A stretch of 14,832 nt of DNA from Enterosoma sp964427595 (GTDB lineage: Bacteria; Bacillota_I; Bacilli_A; RFN20; CAG-288), in assembly GCA_964427595.1 (NCBI GenBank), contig CAYRUQ010000025.1:1-14832 (forward strand), given 5' to 3'. The notes below the pieces were generated by a model. It searched no databases and had not been told where the DNA came from. It worked only from the letters and a program-made list of their open reading frames with translations. Below, piece by piece: positions 6,631 to 13,271 of the stretch. Position 1 is the first letter of the stretch, and each line of letters begins with the position of its first letter. The position numbers and the translations under genes are program-made.

Positions 6631-7950
6631 TTATTCTTCTTTCAACAAGAAAGCCATATAAGTAGGAAGAGTGAGAATTTTATCGACTCGTCCGACATTG
6701 TAGTCGCCTAACTTGATTGCGTTGTTTACATGATATCTATTAGGATTATCGAGAATAGTCTTAGTGCTTTTTACATTTCCTGTCGATGATTTTACTTCAA
6801 CGAGAGTAGCAGCTCCTTTGTATCTGATTACAAAGTTAATTTCAAGGCCGGATTCTTTGCGAAAGTAATAAAGTTTTCGCCCCATTTTTGAAAATATATC
6901 AGCGACTAAATTTTCAAAGATTGCGCCTTTATACCCAAAAACATCGCCTTGAAGAATATTGAATTGGGTTCCATCTTCAAGCATAGAAACGAATAGACCA
7001 CTATCCTTCATATAGACCTTAAAAACATCATTGATGGCATTTCCGTCTAAAGGAAGTTCAGGAGTGGTTAAGTTGTAACATCTTGTGATGATATCGGCAT
7101 CTTCAATCCATTGTAGGCTTCCTTGATATTTAGATGCAGTTGCACCTTTTTTAACGATTGAATACTGAAATTTCTTGTTTTCTTTACTAAGCTGTCTAGG
7201 GATAGATTCAAAACATTCTCTTATACAAGACTTATCTTTCTTATCGGCATATTTGATCATATCGTCTTTGTATGAAGAGACTATGTCTCTTTGAATTTGA
7301 AGAACCTTGTTCATCTGTTTTGTGTCAACAAAAGTTTGAACAGCCTTTGGCATACCGCCGACTACTATGTATTGTAATAAGAGCTGCCTTAGCTGTTGGT
7401 GCAAAGCACTAAAGACCGGTTTTTCTTGTTCTAAATTCTCTTTTAAGAGAGAGATTATTTCGTCGTTTATGCCATTGGCCCACAAAAACTCTTCAAAATC
7501 GAGAGGATGCATATCCAGGATAGTTTCATAACCGACAGGTATTGATCTTGGTTCTTTTCCATACCCATTTATTCCAAGAAGAGAACCGGTAGCTATCACA
7601 TCATATCGATGATCTAAATGGAAGAACTTTAAAGCTGTTCTAGCGTCAGGGCAGATTTGTATTTCATCTAAAATCAAAACTGTTTTTCCAGGGACAAAAA
7701 CAGCCTCATTTCCCAAAATGGCAGAGATCATCATCACCAGTTTATCTACTTGAAGTGAGCCCTCAAATATTGTGGAATAAATTGGGTTTTCAAAAAAGTT
7801 AAGATAAACAAAATGTTCGTAATTCTTTTTAGCAAAGTCGAGAACAGAAGAAGTTTTCCCACATTGTCTACATCCTCGGATAATGATAGGCTTGTGTGAC
7901 GTGTCTCTCTTCCATGCTTCTAATTTTGATTCTATTTTTCTTTTTAACAT
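6631..7950 (-). CDS. AAA-family ATPase with DUF4143 C-terminal domain
   Basis: This 439-residue protein belongs to a widespread, mobile, poorly understood ATPase family (AAA_14 plus DUF4143). Walker A is GCRQCGKT (26-33), Walker B is VLILDE (D95, E96), and ATGSLLG follows as the sensor region. The C-terminal domain has a PD-(D/E)XK-like arrangement, EINF then LVEVK (E385, K387), but the usual Asp of the E-[VI]-D-F motif is Asn372. If that aligns correctly, nuclease activity would be impaired. The ribosome binding site is weak (GTAGG shortly upstream). Codon use looks more AT-rich than in the neighbours, and the gene sits alone in AT-rich repeat-bearing DNA, consistent with horizontal acquisition. 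The function is unknown. Confidence 0.88.
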   Translation of the reverse strand: MLKRKIESKLEAWKRDTSHKPIIIRGCRQCGKTSSVLDFAKKNYEHFVYLNFFENPIYSTIFEGSLQVDKLVMMISAILGNEAVFVPGKTVLILDEIQICPDARTALKFFHLDHRYDVIATGSLLGINGYGKEPRSIPVGYETILDMHPLDFEEFLWANGINDEIISLLKENLEQEKPVFSALHQQLRQLLLQYIVVGGMPKAVQTFVDTKQMNKVLQIQRDIVSSYKDDMIKYADKKDKSCIRECFESIPRQLSKENKKFQYSIVKKGATASKYQGSLQWIEDADIITRCYNLTTPELPLDGNAINDVFKVYMKDSGLFVSMLEDGTQFNILQGDVFGYKGAIFENLVADIFSKMGRKLYYFRKESGLEINFVIRYKGAATLVEVKSSTGNVKSTKTILDNPNRYHVNNAIKLGDYNVGRVDKILTLPTYMAFLLKEE

Positions 7951-7967
7951 ATCAACCTACCAGCACT

Positions 7968-7996
7968 AGTTTAAAGATATATTGTAACTTTTCCAA
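7968..7996 (-). promoter_or_regulatory. Candidate promoter of the ATPase gene
   Basis: On the minus strand, TTGGAA (7991-7996) and TAAACT (7968-7973) are 17 bases apart, each matching four of six consensus bases. The -35 lies inside the first copy of a TTGGAAAAG repeat. Confidence 0.35.
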
Positions 7997-8053
7997 GGGA
8001 GTTTTCTGTCGAACTTACAACTTTTCCAAACGACTTTTCACAGCTAGAAACAA
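7988..8053. repeat. Two imperfect 33-base tandem units upstream of the ATPase gene
   Basis: Units at 7988-8020 and 8021-8053 match at 21 of 33 positions. Each begins CTTTTCCAA and carries a second TTTTC 14 bases later. On the ATPase strand the core reads TTGGAAAAG, and the first copy covers the candidate -35. The rest of the gap to 8158 shows no other feature I can support. Confidence 0.45.
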
Positions 8054-8158
8054 CTAAGCTATTTCAACAACATATATTTTGAAATCTAAATTAGTGTTCT
8101 TTACTGCCATTACTATACTACGCAATTTTTCAATTCGATCATAAAGTGCTTACTAGCA

Positions 8159-8494
8159 CTAACAAGCCTGTAAATATTCTTCTCTACCATCGCCAAAAAC
8201 GATATCAAGTATGTTGTCTATTTTCACTATCAAACGATCAAAATACATCTGGTGAGTAGTCTCATCATATTTGCGATAAGTGGTTCTAGCATCGACGATT
8301 TGGCCTTCTTGAAAGTAGGTGACGATGAGCATATCACCATCTTGAAGAGTGCTTAACTTTGCATTTAAAAGCTGGCTTTCATCTTCAGAGAGTTCTGGTT
8401 TTTCGACTTTTTTCTTTTCTTGAATATAGTTGTTCAATACTTCCTCTTGACCATTTAATGATTTAAAAGGAAGCCACTTCTTCATACCTCTCAT
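8159..8494 (-). CDS. YolD-like protein
   Basis: This 111-residue YolD-like family member is usually encoded next to UvrX/YqjW-type translesion polymerases in Bacillota and is thought to assist or regulate them. The central segment with LQDGDMLIVTYFQEG and the closing IVKIDNILDIVFGDG match the family's beta-rich core. The start ATG overlaps the polymerase stop as ATGA. GGAGG lies 9 bases upstream inside the polymerase gene. A second Met at codon 4 (MKKW) is a possible alternative start. A weak 5-pair hairpin (8145-8160) follows the stop, without a proper T-run. Confidence 0.82.
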   Translation of the reverse strand: MRGMKKWLPFKSLNGQEEVLNNYIQEKKKVEKPELSEDESQLLNAKLSTLQDGDMLIVTYFQEGQIVDARTTYRKYDETTHQMYFDRLIVKIDNILDIVFGDGREEYLQAC

Positions 8495-9747
8495 GCTCGA
8501 TGTCCTCCTATTTGTCTTGATCTATTAAGAAAATTAGAAGCTTCTGTTAAAGCAGAACAAGGAATGGCCTTGTTAGTGCCATATCTTTGTCTGATATCAA
8601 TCAAAGTCTTTTCAAGATTCCTAAATCCTTTCTCTCTTTCGTGATTTTCAAATAAAGAAGGTTGATAGCAGTTAAGATCAGAAAGCTTACATGCGACTAA
8701 ATTGATTTTTCTATATGGTTTGTTTTCTTTTGTGACCCTGTCAAACATATTCCTTAAGTCTTTAGAGATACGAAAACAGGAGTCAGTCGGTGAATCAAAA
8801 GTGACTTTTAAACCACAACCAGTATCATCAGAGTGTTGAAGATAAAGGAAGATTTCACTTGCTAGTTTTCTTTCTTTAATCAGCCTATCTGATAGTTCGA
8901 TAGTCATATCGTTTATCAAGATAGGTATCTCTTTTTCTTGATAATCTCGAAGCAGAACTTGTCCGCAGGATATCGAATGATTTTTAGGCGTATATTTTTC
9001 TGATAACAGAGCGTCATCATAACCCCAAGAGTGTTGATAAATCTCTTCACCGATGACACCGAGTTTTCGTTTTAGATACTTAGGATCTGAGCAAGCGATG
9101 TCTCCGATCGTATAAAAACCGAGATCATGTAGTTTGATTTCTAATCTTTTTCCAATACCCCAAATACTAGAGAGATTGGAGATAGGCCAAAGGTCATTAG
9201 GGATATCAGCGCTTGTCCATCTAGCGAGGAAATCAGGGCATTTCTTAGCTTTGAGATCCATACAAGCTTTAGCCATGAAGATGTTCTCACCGATTCCAGC
9301 AGTGACGGTTAAACCGGTCTTATTTTTAACTTCTGTGATGATCTTCCTAGCATAGCTTTCAGGAGTATCATGGCTGTATTTAAGATAAGAAGTCACATCG
9401 AGGAATGATTCATCGATGGAATAGATGTAAAGGTCATCTTTGGAGACATAATCAAGATAAATGCAATTGATCTCTGCGCTCTTCTCTAGATATCTCTTCA
9501 TCCTAGGAGGAGCAACTACTAATCCCGGTATCTCTTTATCGATGGTATAAAGCCGGCATCTAGAAGGAATGTGATACTGACTTTTGGCATAAGGAGAAGC
9601 GGCTAAAACGATAGTACCCTTTCCTCGTGATTCATCGGCTACTATCAAAGGAACTTTAAAGGGGTCTAAGTTTCTGTCGATACATTCAACAGAAGCATAG
9701 AATGACTTTAAATCGATGGAAAGAATAACTCGTTTTTCCTGTGGCAT
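8491..9747 (-). CDS. Y-family translesion DNA polymerase (UvrX/DinB-type)
   Basis: This 418-residue error-prone polymerase copies past DNA damage. The catalytic carboxylates are D12 in SIDLKSFYASVE and D112/E113 in YSIDESFLDV. A helix-hairpin-helix follows (WGIGKRLEIKLHDLG, about 196-210), then the little-finger domain (about 255-355). QPSLF at 362-366 fits the beta-clamp binding motif. The DLKSFYASVEC form of motif I and the YolD partner point to the UvrX/YqjW branch rather than housekeeping Pol IV. The ATG at 9747 has no Shine-Dalgarno sequence, and TATAAT ends 6 bases before it, so the mRNA appears leaderless. No LexA box is evident near this promoter. It forms a two-gene operon with the YolD-like gene. 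Confidence 0.92.
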   Translation of the reverse strand: MPQEKRVILSIDLKSFYASVECIDRNLDPFKVPLIVADESRGKGTIVLAASPYAKSQYHIPSRCRLYTIDKEIPGLVVAPPRMKRYLEKSAEINCIYLDYVSKDDLYIYSIDESFLDVTSYLKYSHDTPESYARKIITEVKNKTGLTVTAGIGENIFMAKACMDLKAKKCPDFLARWTSADIPNDLWPISNLSSIWGIGKRLEIKLHDLGFYTIGDIACSDPKYLKRKLGVIGEEIYQHSWGYDDALLSEKYTPKNHSISCGQVLLRDYQEKEIPILINDMTIELSDRLIKERKLASEIFLYLQHSDDTGCGLKVTFDSPTDSCFRISKDLRNMFDRVTKENKPYRKINLVACKLSDLNCYQPSLFENHEREKGFRNLEKTLIDIRQRYGTNKAIPCSALTEASNFLNRSRQIGGHRA

Positions 9748-9753
9748 GGCACG

Positions 9754-9783
9754 ATTATAAAGACACTAAAAAATGAGAGACAA
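9754..9783 (-). promoter_or_regulatory. Promoter of the polymerase-YolD operon
   Basis: On the minus strand, TTGTCT (9778-9783) and a perfect TATAAT (9754-9759) are 18 bases apart. The predicted start coincides with the ATG at 9747. The -35 overlaps one arm of the neighbouring inverted repeat. Confidence 0.7.
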
Positions 9784-9881
9784 ACCCTCTATCAAACAAC
9801 TTGAAAAGAAGTTATGACTAACATAGCAGTAATTATTAGGCTAGTTATCGGAAGTACCCTTCTCTCATTTTTAAGTTGTTT
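9769..9881. repeat. Element with two interleaved inverted repeats (possible structured RNA or small mobile palindrome)
   Basis: A perfect 12-base inverted repeat, AAAAATGAGAGA (9769-9780) with TCTCTCATTTTT (9861-9872), is interleaved with a perfect 9-base one, AAACAACTT (9794-9802) with AAGTTGTTT (9873-9881). The order is a-b-a'-b', the topology of a pseudoknot or of two alternative folds. Inside is a further 8-pair hairpin with one bulge (9819-9827 with 9840-9847). No coding frame is present. Confidence 0.55.
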
Positions 9882-9948
9882 TTAAAGTTAGCTCAACAAT
9901 TTAAAAATTCAGTCTTTAAGAGAAACTGCTCTATTAACTTCAAACATT

Positions 9949-9991
9949 AAAAAAGCGTGATTTTTATCTCTTATTGAGGTAAATCACGCTT
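9949..9991 (-). terminator. Rho-independent terminator of xylAB
   Basis: A perfect 11-pair stem (9953-9963 with 9981-9991) has a 5-pair inner extension (9966-9970 with 9976-9980) and is followed on the minus strand by a T-run (9949-9954). It begins 6 bases past the xylB stop. Confidence 0.9.
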
Positions 9992-9997
9992 GTCATC

Positions 9998-11443
9998 TCA
10001 ATTCTGTTTGTTTCTCAGATAGAGTTCTAAATACTTGTTAAACTTCTCTTCGTATATCTTATGTTTGTTAATATCAGGAAGATACATATCTTTATCTCGA
10101 ATGAAACTGGAGGCTGCTTCTTCAACACTTGAGAATAAACCATCCCCAACCATAGCACAGATGATGGCTCCTAAAGCGCCACCATCATTGGAATTGATAG
10201 TCTTGATTGTGATATCGAAGATATCAGCGAGGATATGCAATACTTTCGATGATTTTGTCCCACCTCCGATGACTCTGGCACAATCAGCTTTGATGCCATC
10301 ATCAACCATCACTTTGTAATTATGATAGAGGCTGAAACAGATACCTTCGATGACAGCTTTAAGAATATCGTTGATGTTGTGCTTCAGTTTCAAATTAGCA
10401 AATATCGCACTAGCATTAGGATCATTTATCGGTGATCTCTCTCCCACTAGATAAGGAAGGAAGAGAATATCGGATATCTCATCGGGCATCTCATCCAAAA
10501 GAGAGAAGTCTTTTTCAAAGGTATTCATAAACCACTCTAGAGAACCCATAGCTGAGAGAGTACAAGCCATCAAATGATAATTTCCAGTCGCATGTCTAAA
10601 GCAGTGAACACGGCCTTGTTTATCATAACGATAAGTATCTATCGGTGCGAAGACGACTCCGCTTGTTCCAAGAGAGATAGAGATTTCACCTTCTTTTAAG
10701 GTGTTAGCGCCAATAGCACCGATAGCTTGATCACCACCGCCGATGACTATCTTACAATCTTTAGATAGATGAGTCACATCTTCTAATTCTTCTTTAAGAG
10801 TGCCTATCACTTCATATGATTTAAAAACTTTAGGAAGGACATCTAAAGAGAGATGAAGAATATCTAACATATAAGATGAATACTCGTTTCTTTTCACATC
10901 GAAGAAGAGAGTTCCACTTAAGTCAGTGATATCAGAAGCGTGGACACCAGAGAGTTTATAAGCAAGATAGTCCTTAGGAAGCATCACTTTCTTGATTCTT
11001 TTGAAGTTATCGGGTTCATTTTGATAAACCCATAAAACCTTAGGAGCTGTAAATCCACATAAAGCGATATTAGAAGTGTGTTTGATCAGCTCTTCTTTAG
11101 TGATGACCTCATTGAGATAATCGACTTCTTTAGTCGTTCTAGAATCATTCCAAAGGATAGCGTTTCTGATGACTTCATCATTCTCATCTAAAAGAACGAG
11201 TCCGTGCATCTGACCAGAGAAAGAAAGACTGACCACTTTCTTTAAATCGAAAGTCTCATTCAATTTTGAAAGACATTTTAAAAGAGCTTGATACCACTCA
11301 TTTGGATCTTGTTCAGTCCAGTTGTGTTTAGGAAGATATAAAGGATAGTTTTCAGATGCACTCTTTAAGAGCGTTCCTTTTTCATCAGCGAGTGTCAGTT
11401 TGATTGAAGAAGTACCAAGATCGATACCGAGATAATATTTCAT
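9998..11443 (-). CDS. xylB: Xylulokinase
   Basis: This 481-residue FGGY-family sugar kinase uses ATP to phosphorylate D-xylulose to D-xylulose 5-phosphate, feeding the pentose phosphate or phosphoketolase route in the cytosol. The N-terminal phosphate loop is YYLGIDLGTSSIKL (D8), SGQMHG (76-81) contacts the sugar, and D238 in VIGGGDQAIGAIG is the catalytic base. The length matches E. coli XylB. The start is taken as the ATG at 11443, giving the standard MKYYLGID opening. The frame stays open back to a TTG at 11470 inside xylA, but nothing supports that start. No strong ribosome binding site is seen; translation is probably coupled to xylA through a seven-codon ORF. Cotranscribed with xylA. 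Confidence 0.95.
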   Translation of the reverse strand: MKYYLGIDLGTSSIKLTLADEKGTLLKSASENYPLYLPKHNWTEQDPNEWYQALLKCLSKLNETFDLKKVVSLSFSGQMHGLVLLDENDEVIRNAILWNDSRTTKEVDYLNEVITKEELIKHTSNIALCGFTAPKVLWVYQNEPDNFKRIKKVMLPKDYLAYKLSGVHASDITDLSGTLFFDVKRNEYSSYMLDILHLSLDVLPKVFKSYEVIGTLKEELEDVTHLSKDCKIVIGGGDQAIGAIGANTLKEGEISISLGTSGVVFAPIDTYRYDKQGRVHCFRHATGNYHLMACTLSAMGSLEWFMNTFEKDFSLLDEMPDEISDILFLPYLVGERSPINDPNASAIFANLKLKHNINDILKAVIEGICFSLYHNYKVMVDDGIKADCARVIGGGTKSSKVLHILADIFDITIKTINSNDGGALGAIICAMVGDGLFSSVEEAASSFIRDKDMYLPDINKHKIYEEKFNKYLELYLRNKQN

Positions 11444-11463
11444 TTTCTTATTTGAAGAATCAT
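11440..11463 (-). CDS. Seven-codon micro-ORF bridging xylA and xylB
   Basis: ATG at 11463 encodes MILQIRK and stops at TGA (11440-11442). Its ATG overlaps the xylA stop (TGA at 11460-11462), and its own TGA overlaps the xylB ATG (11441-11443), so both junctions are ATGA. It may pass terminating ribosomes from xylA to xylB. It could also be chance; no separate ribosome binding site was identified. Confidence 0.35.
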   Translation of the reverse strand: MILQIRK

Positions 11464-12773
11464 TTACCAAAGAAGATGTTGTTGACGATCTGCTCTAGAT
11501 ATTCCTGGCGTCCGCTTTCTACTTTGACCTCACCTAACTTCAATGCGTAGTCAGATAATTCCTCAAGAGAAGTCTTGTTCTCTCTGATCTTAAGACCGAT
11601 TCCTTTGGTATAGGAAGAATATCTCTCTTTGAGGAAATCATCGATTCTTCCATCATCAATCAGCTTATAAGCTAAACGCAAACCTAAAGCGAAGGTATCC
11701 ATACCAGCGATATAAGCTAACAGGATATCTTCATAAGTATTAGATTGTCTTCTTGTTTTAGAATCGAAGTTGAGACCGCCATTAGTGAAACCACCCTCTT
11801 TGATGACTTCATACATAGCGAAAGTGGCATCATAGATGTTAGTAGGGAATTGATCGGTATCCCAACCTAACATCGGATCGCCTTGGTTAGCATCGATACT
11901 ACCAAAAGCACCATTGATACGAGCGACTCTCAGTTCGTGTTGGAAAGTATGACCGGCTAAGGTAGCATGATTAGCTTCAATGTTGAGTTTGAAATCACCT
12001 AACAAGTCATATTGTCTTAAGAAGTTACAGCAAGTAGCAGCATCGAAATCATATTGATGTTTAGTCGGTTCTTTCGGTTTAGGTTCGATATAAAAATCAC
12101 CTTGATAACCTTTGCTTCTTCCATAATCACGAGCCATGGTTAAGAACTTAGCTAAGTTATCAAGCTCTAATCCCATATCGGTGTTAATCAAAGTATCATA
12201 ACCTTCTCTTCCACCCCAGAAGACATAACCGGTACCACCGAGTTTGATATCAGCATCGATACAAGCTTTGACTTTGGCAGCGCTGATAGCAAAGACATCA
12301 GCGTTAGGAGAAGTAGCAGCTCCAGCCATGAATGTCTTATCGCCGAAGTTATTAGCAGTCGCCCATAAAAGCTTCTTTCCGTATTTGTCTTGTAATTTCT
12401 TCAAATAATCGACAATCTCTTCGAAATTCTTTAATGATTCTTTCAAATCAGAGTTGAAAGGAGCGACATCTACATCATGGAAACAGTAATAATCGATTGA
12501 TAATTTATCCATCAATTCAAAAGCAAAATCAGCTTTCTTTTTATATCTAGTTATCAAATCACTTTCATTGAATGTCTTATCTTCAGTATCACCACCAAAC
12601 ATATCTGTACCACTATAGTTGATGGTGTGCCAGTAAGAGAGAGCAAACTTGAGATGATCTCTCATCTTCTTTCCGTGTATCACCTCATCCGGATTGTAGT
12701 ATTTAAAAGAAAAAGGCTCTTTTGAATCATGCCCTAAATACTCAACCTTTTTGATTTCGTCATAGCTTTTCAT
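11460..12773 (-). CDS. xylA: Xylose isomerase
   Basis: This 437-residue class II xylose isomerase interconverts D-xylose and D-xylulose using two divalent metal ions (Mg2+, Mn2+ or Co2+), as a cytosolic tetramer. H99 and D102 in FHDVDVAP are the ring-opening pair. Metal ligands appear at E230 and K232 region (IEPKPKEPTKHQ), E266 and H269 (NIEANHATLAGH), D294, D305 and D307 (DANQGDPMLGWDTDQFP), and D337. The length fits class II. The start is the ATG at 12773, with AAGGAG 7 bases upstream; another ATG two codons earlier is too close to that site. First gene of xylAB, with promoter, cre box and inverted repeat upstream. No xylose transporter or XylR is in the window. Confidence 0.97.
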   Translation of the reverse strand: MKSYDEIKKVEYLGHDSKEPFSFKYYNPDEVIHGKKMRDHLKFALSYWHTINYSGTDMFGGDTEDKTFNESDLITRYKKKADFAFELMDKLSIDYYCFHDVDVAPFNSDLKESLKNFEEIVDYLKKLQDKYGKKLLWATANNFGDKTFMAGAATSPNADVFAISAAKVKACIDADIKLGGTGYVFWGGREGYDTLINTDMGLELDNLAKFLTMARDYGRSKGYQGDFYIEPKPKEPTKHQYDFDAATCCNFLRQYDLLGDFKLNIEANHATLAGHTFQHELRVARINGAFGSIDANQGDPMLGWDTDQFPTNIYDATFAMYEVIKEGGFTNGGLNFDSKTRRQSNTYEDILLAYIAGMDTFALGLRLAYKLIDDGRIDDFLKERYSSYTKGIGLKIRENKTSLEELSDYALKLGEVKVESGRQEYLEQIVNNIFFGK

Positions 12774-12814
12774 GATCATTCTCCTTGATTTAAGCTTGTT
12801 AAGACTAGACCTCA

Positions 12815-12839
12815 AACACAATAAAAACTGAATTGTGTT
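12815..12839 (-). promoter_or_regulatory. Inverted repeat in the xylA leader (candidate operator or hairpin)
   Basis: A perfect 8-base inverted repeat, AACACAAT and ATTGTGTT, has a 9-base spacer. It lies at about +8 to +32 from the predicted start, the usual place for a repressor such as XylR to block transcription. It does not match the Bacillus XylR box closely. Confidence 0.5.
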
Positions 12840-12853
12840 AGACCTTTTCTGCA

Positions 12854-12882
12854 ATTATAAAAGAAAAAGAAAGCGATTTCAA
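12854..12882 (-). promoter_or_regulatory. xylAB promoter
   Basis: On the minus strand, TTGAAA (12877-12882) and a perfect TATAAT (12854-12859) are exactly 17 bases apart. The predicted start near 12847 gives a leader of about 75 bases. Confidence 0.85.
12868..12881 (-). promoter_or_regulatory. cre box (CcpA site) over the xylAB -35
   Basis: TGAAATCGCTTTCT matches the catabolite-responsive element consensus TGWAANCGNTNWCA at all but the last position, and fits the broader WTGNAANCGNWNNCW fully. It overlaps the -35, so bound CcpA would exclude RNA polymerase when preferred sugars are present. Confidence 0.75.
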
Positions 12883-13271
12883 TCGATGTAAATGGTCTTC
12901 AATAAAAGGACAAAATTCGAAGCTAAATTCATGGCCTAAGTTGCTTTAATTGATAAGGATTGAAATCAATATTTTGGCTTTCAAATTGTCATACGAGTCT
13001 AGGCATAAGTACTTTAGAAGCAAAATGAATTAAATAATCAGATAACTGAAGTAAATATAAAACGCTTATGATTTGGTTGAATTGTAACTTAAATAATAAA
13101 ACCAATTTGAACGAATAAAAGAAAAGCTTTTCTTATAAATATATTGAATTTGTACTACACACTTACAGACAGAATTAGAATTAATTAAGAAAGGGAATCC
13201 TTTGCTCTCATCTTGTTTAGAAAGAAAGATAAACTTAAAATTTATTCGTTTTGTGTACAAGGAGAACGGAT
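12883..13271. other. Gene-free divergent region between xylA and the second HAD gene
   Basis: This AT-rich DNA has no supported coding frame. It holds a perfect 16-base palindrome, AAGAAAAGCTTTTCTT (13119-13134), a small hairpin (AAAGG 13190-13194 with CCTTT 13199-13203), and near its right end a candidate promoter for the next gene. Confidence 0.6.
13213..13241 (+). promoter_or_regulatory. Candidate promoter of the second HAD gene
   Basis: TTGTTT (13213-13218) and TAAAAT (13236-13241) are 17 bases apart. The -10 is good and the -35 is weak. The predicted start is near 13248. Confidence 0.4.

Noticed and set aside
8145..8160. Terminator after the YolD-like gene
   Set aside because: There are only 5 pairs (AGTGC with GCACT) overlapping the stop codon, and the following bases are not a T-run. 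It may be weak or accidental.
9748..9800. LexA/SOS box at the polymerase promoter
   Set aside because: No CGAAC-N4-GTTCG-like sequence is visible near the promoter.
9764..9886. Target-site duplication around the interleaved-repeat element
   Set aside because: The bases flanking the two ends do not match, so insertion as a MITE is not demonstrated.
11460..12773. UGA read as tryptophan (Mycoplasma code)
   Set aside because: Tryptophans in xylA and elsewhere are TGG, no in-frame TGA occurs within genes, and TGA stops give normal family lengths.
13066..13260. 64-codon minus-strand open frame in the xylA-HAD gap
   Set aside because: It is low-complexity AT-rich DNA with no ribosome binding site and no recognisable protein features. 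It runs through the candidate HAD promoter.
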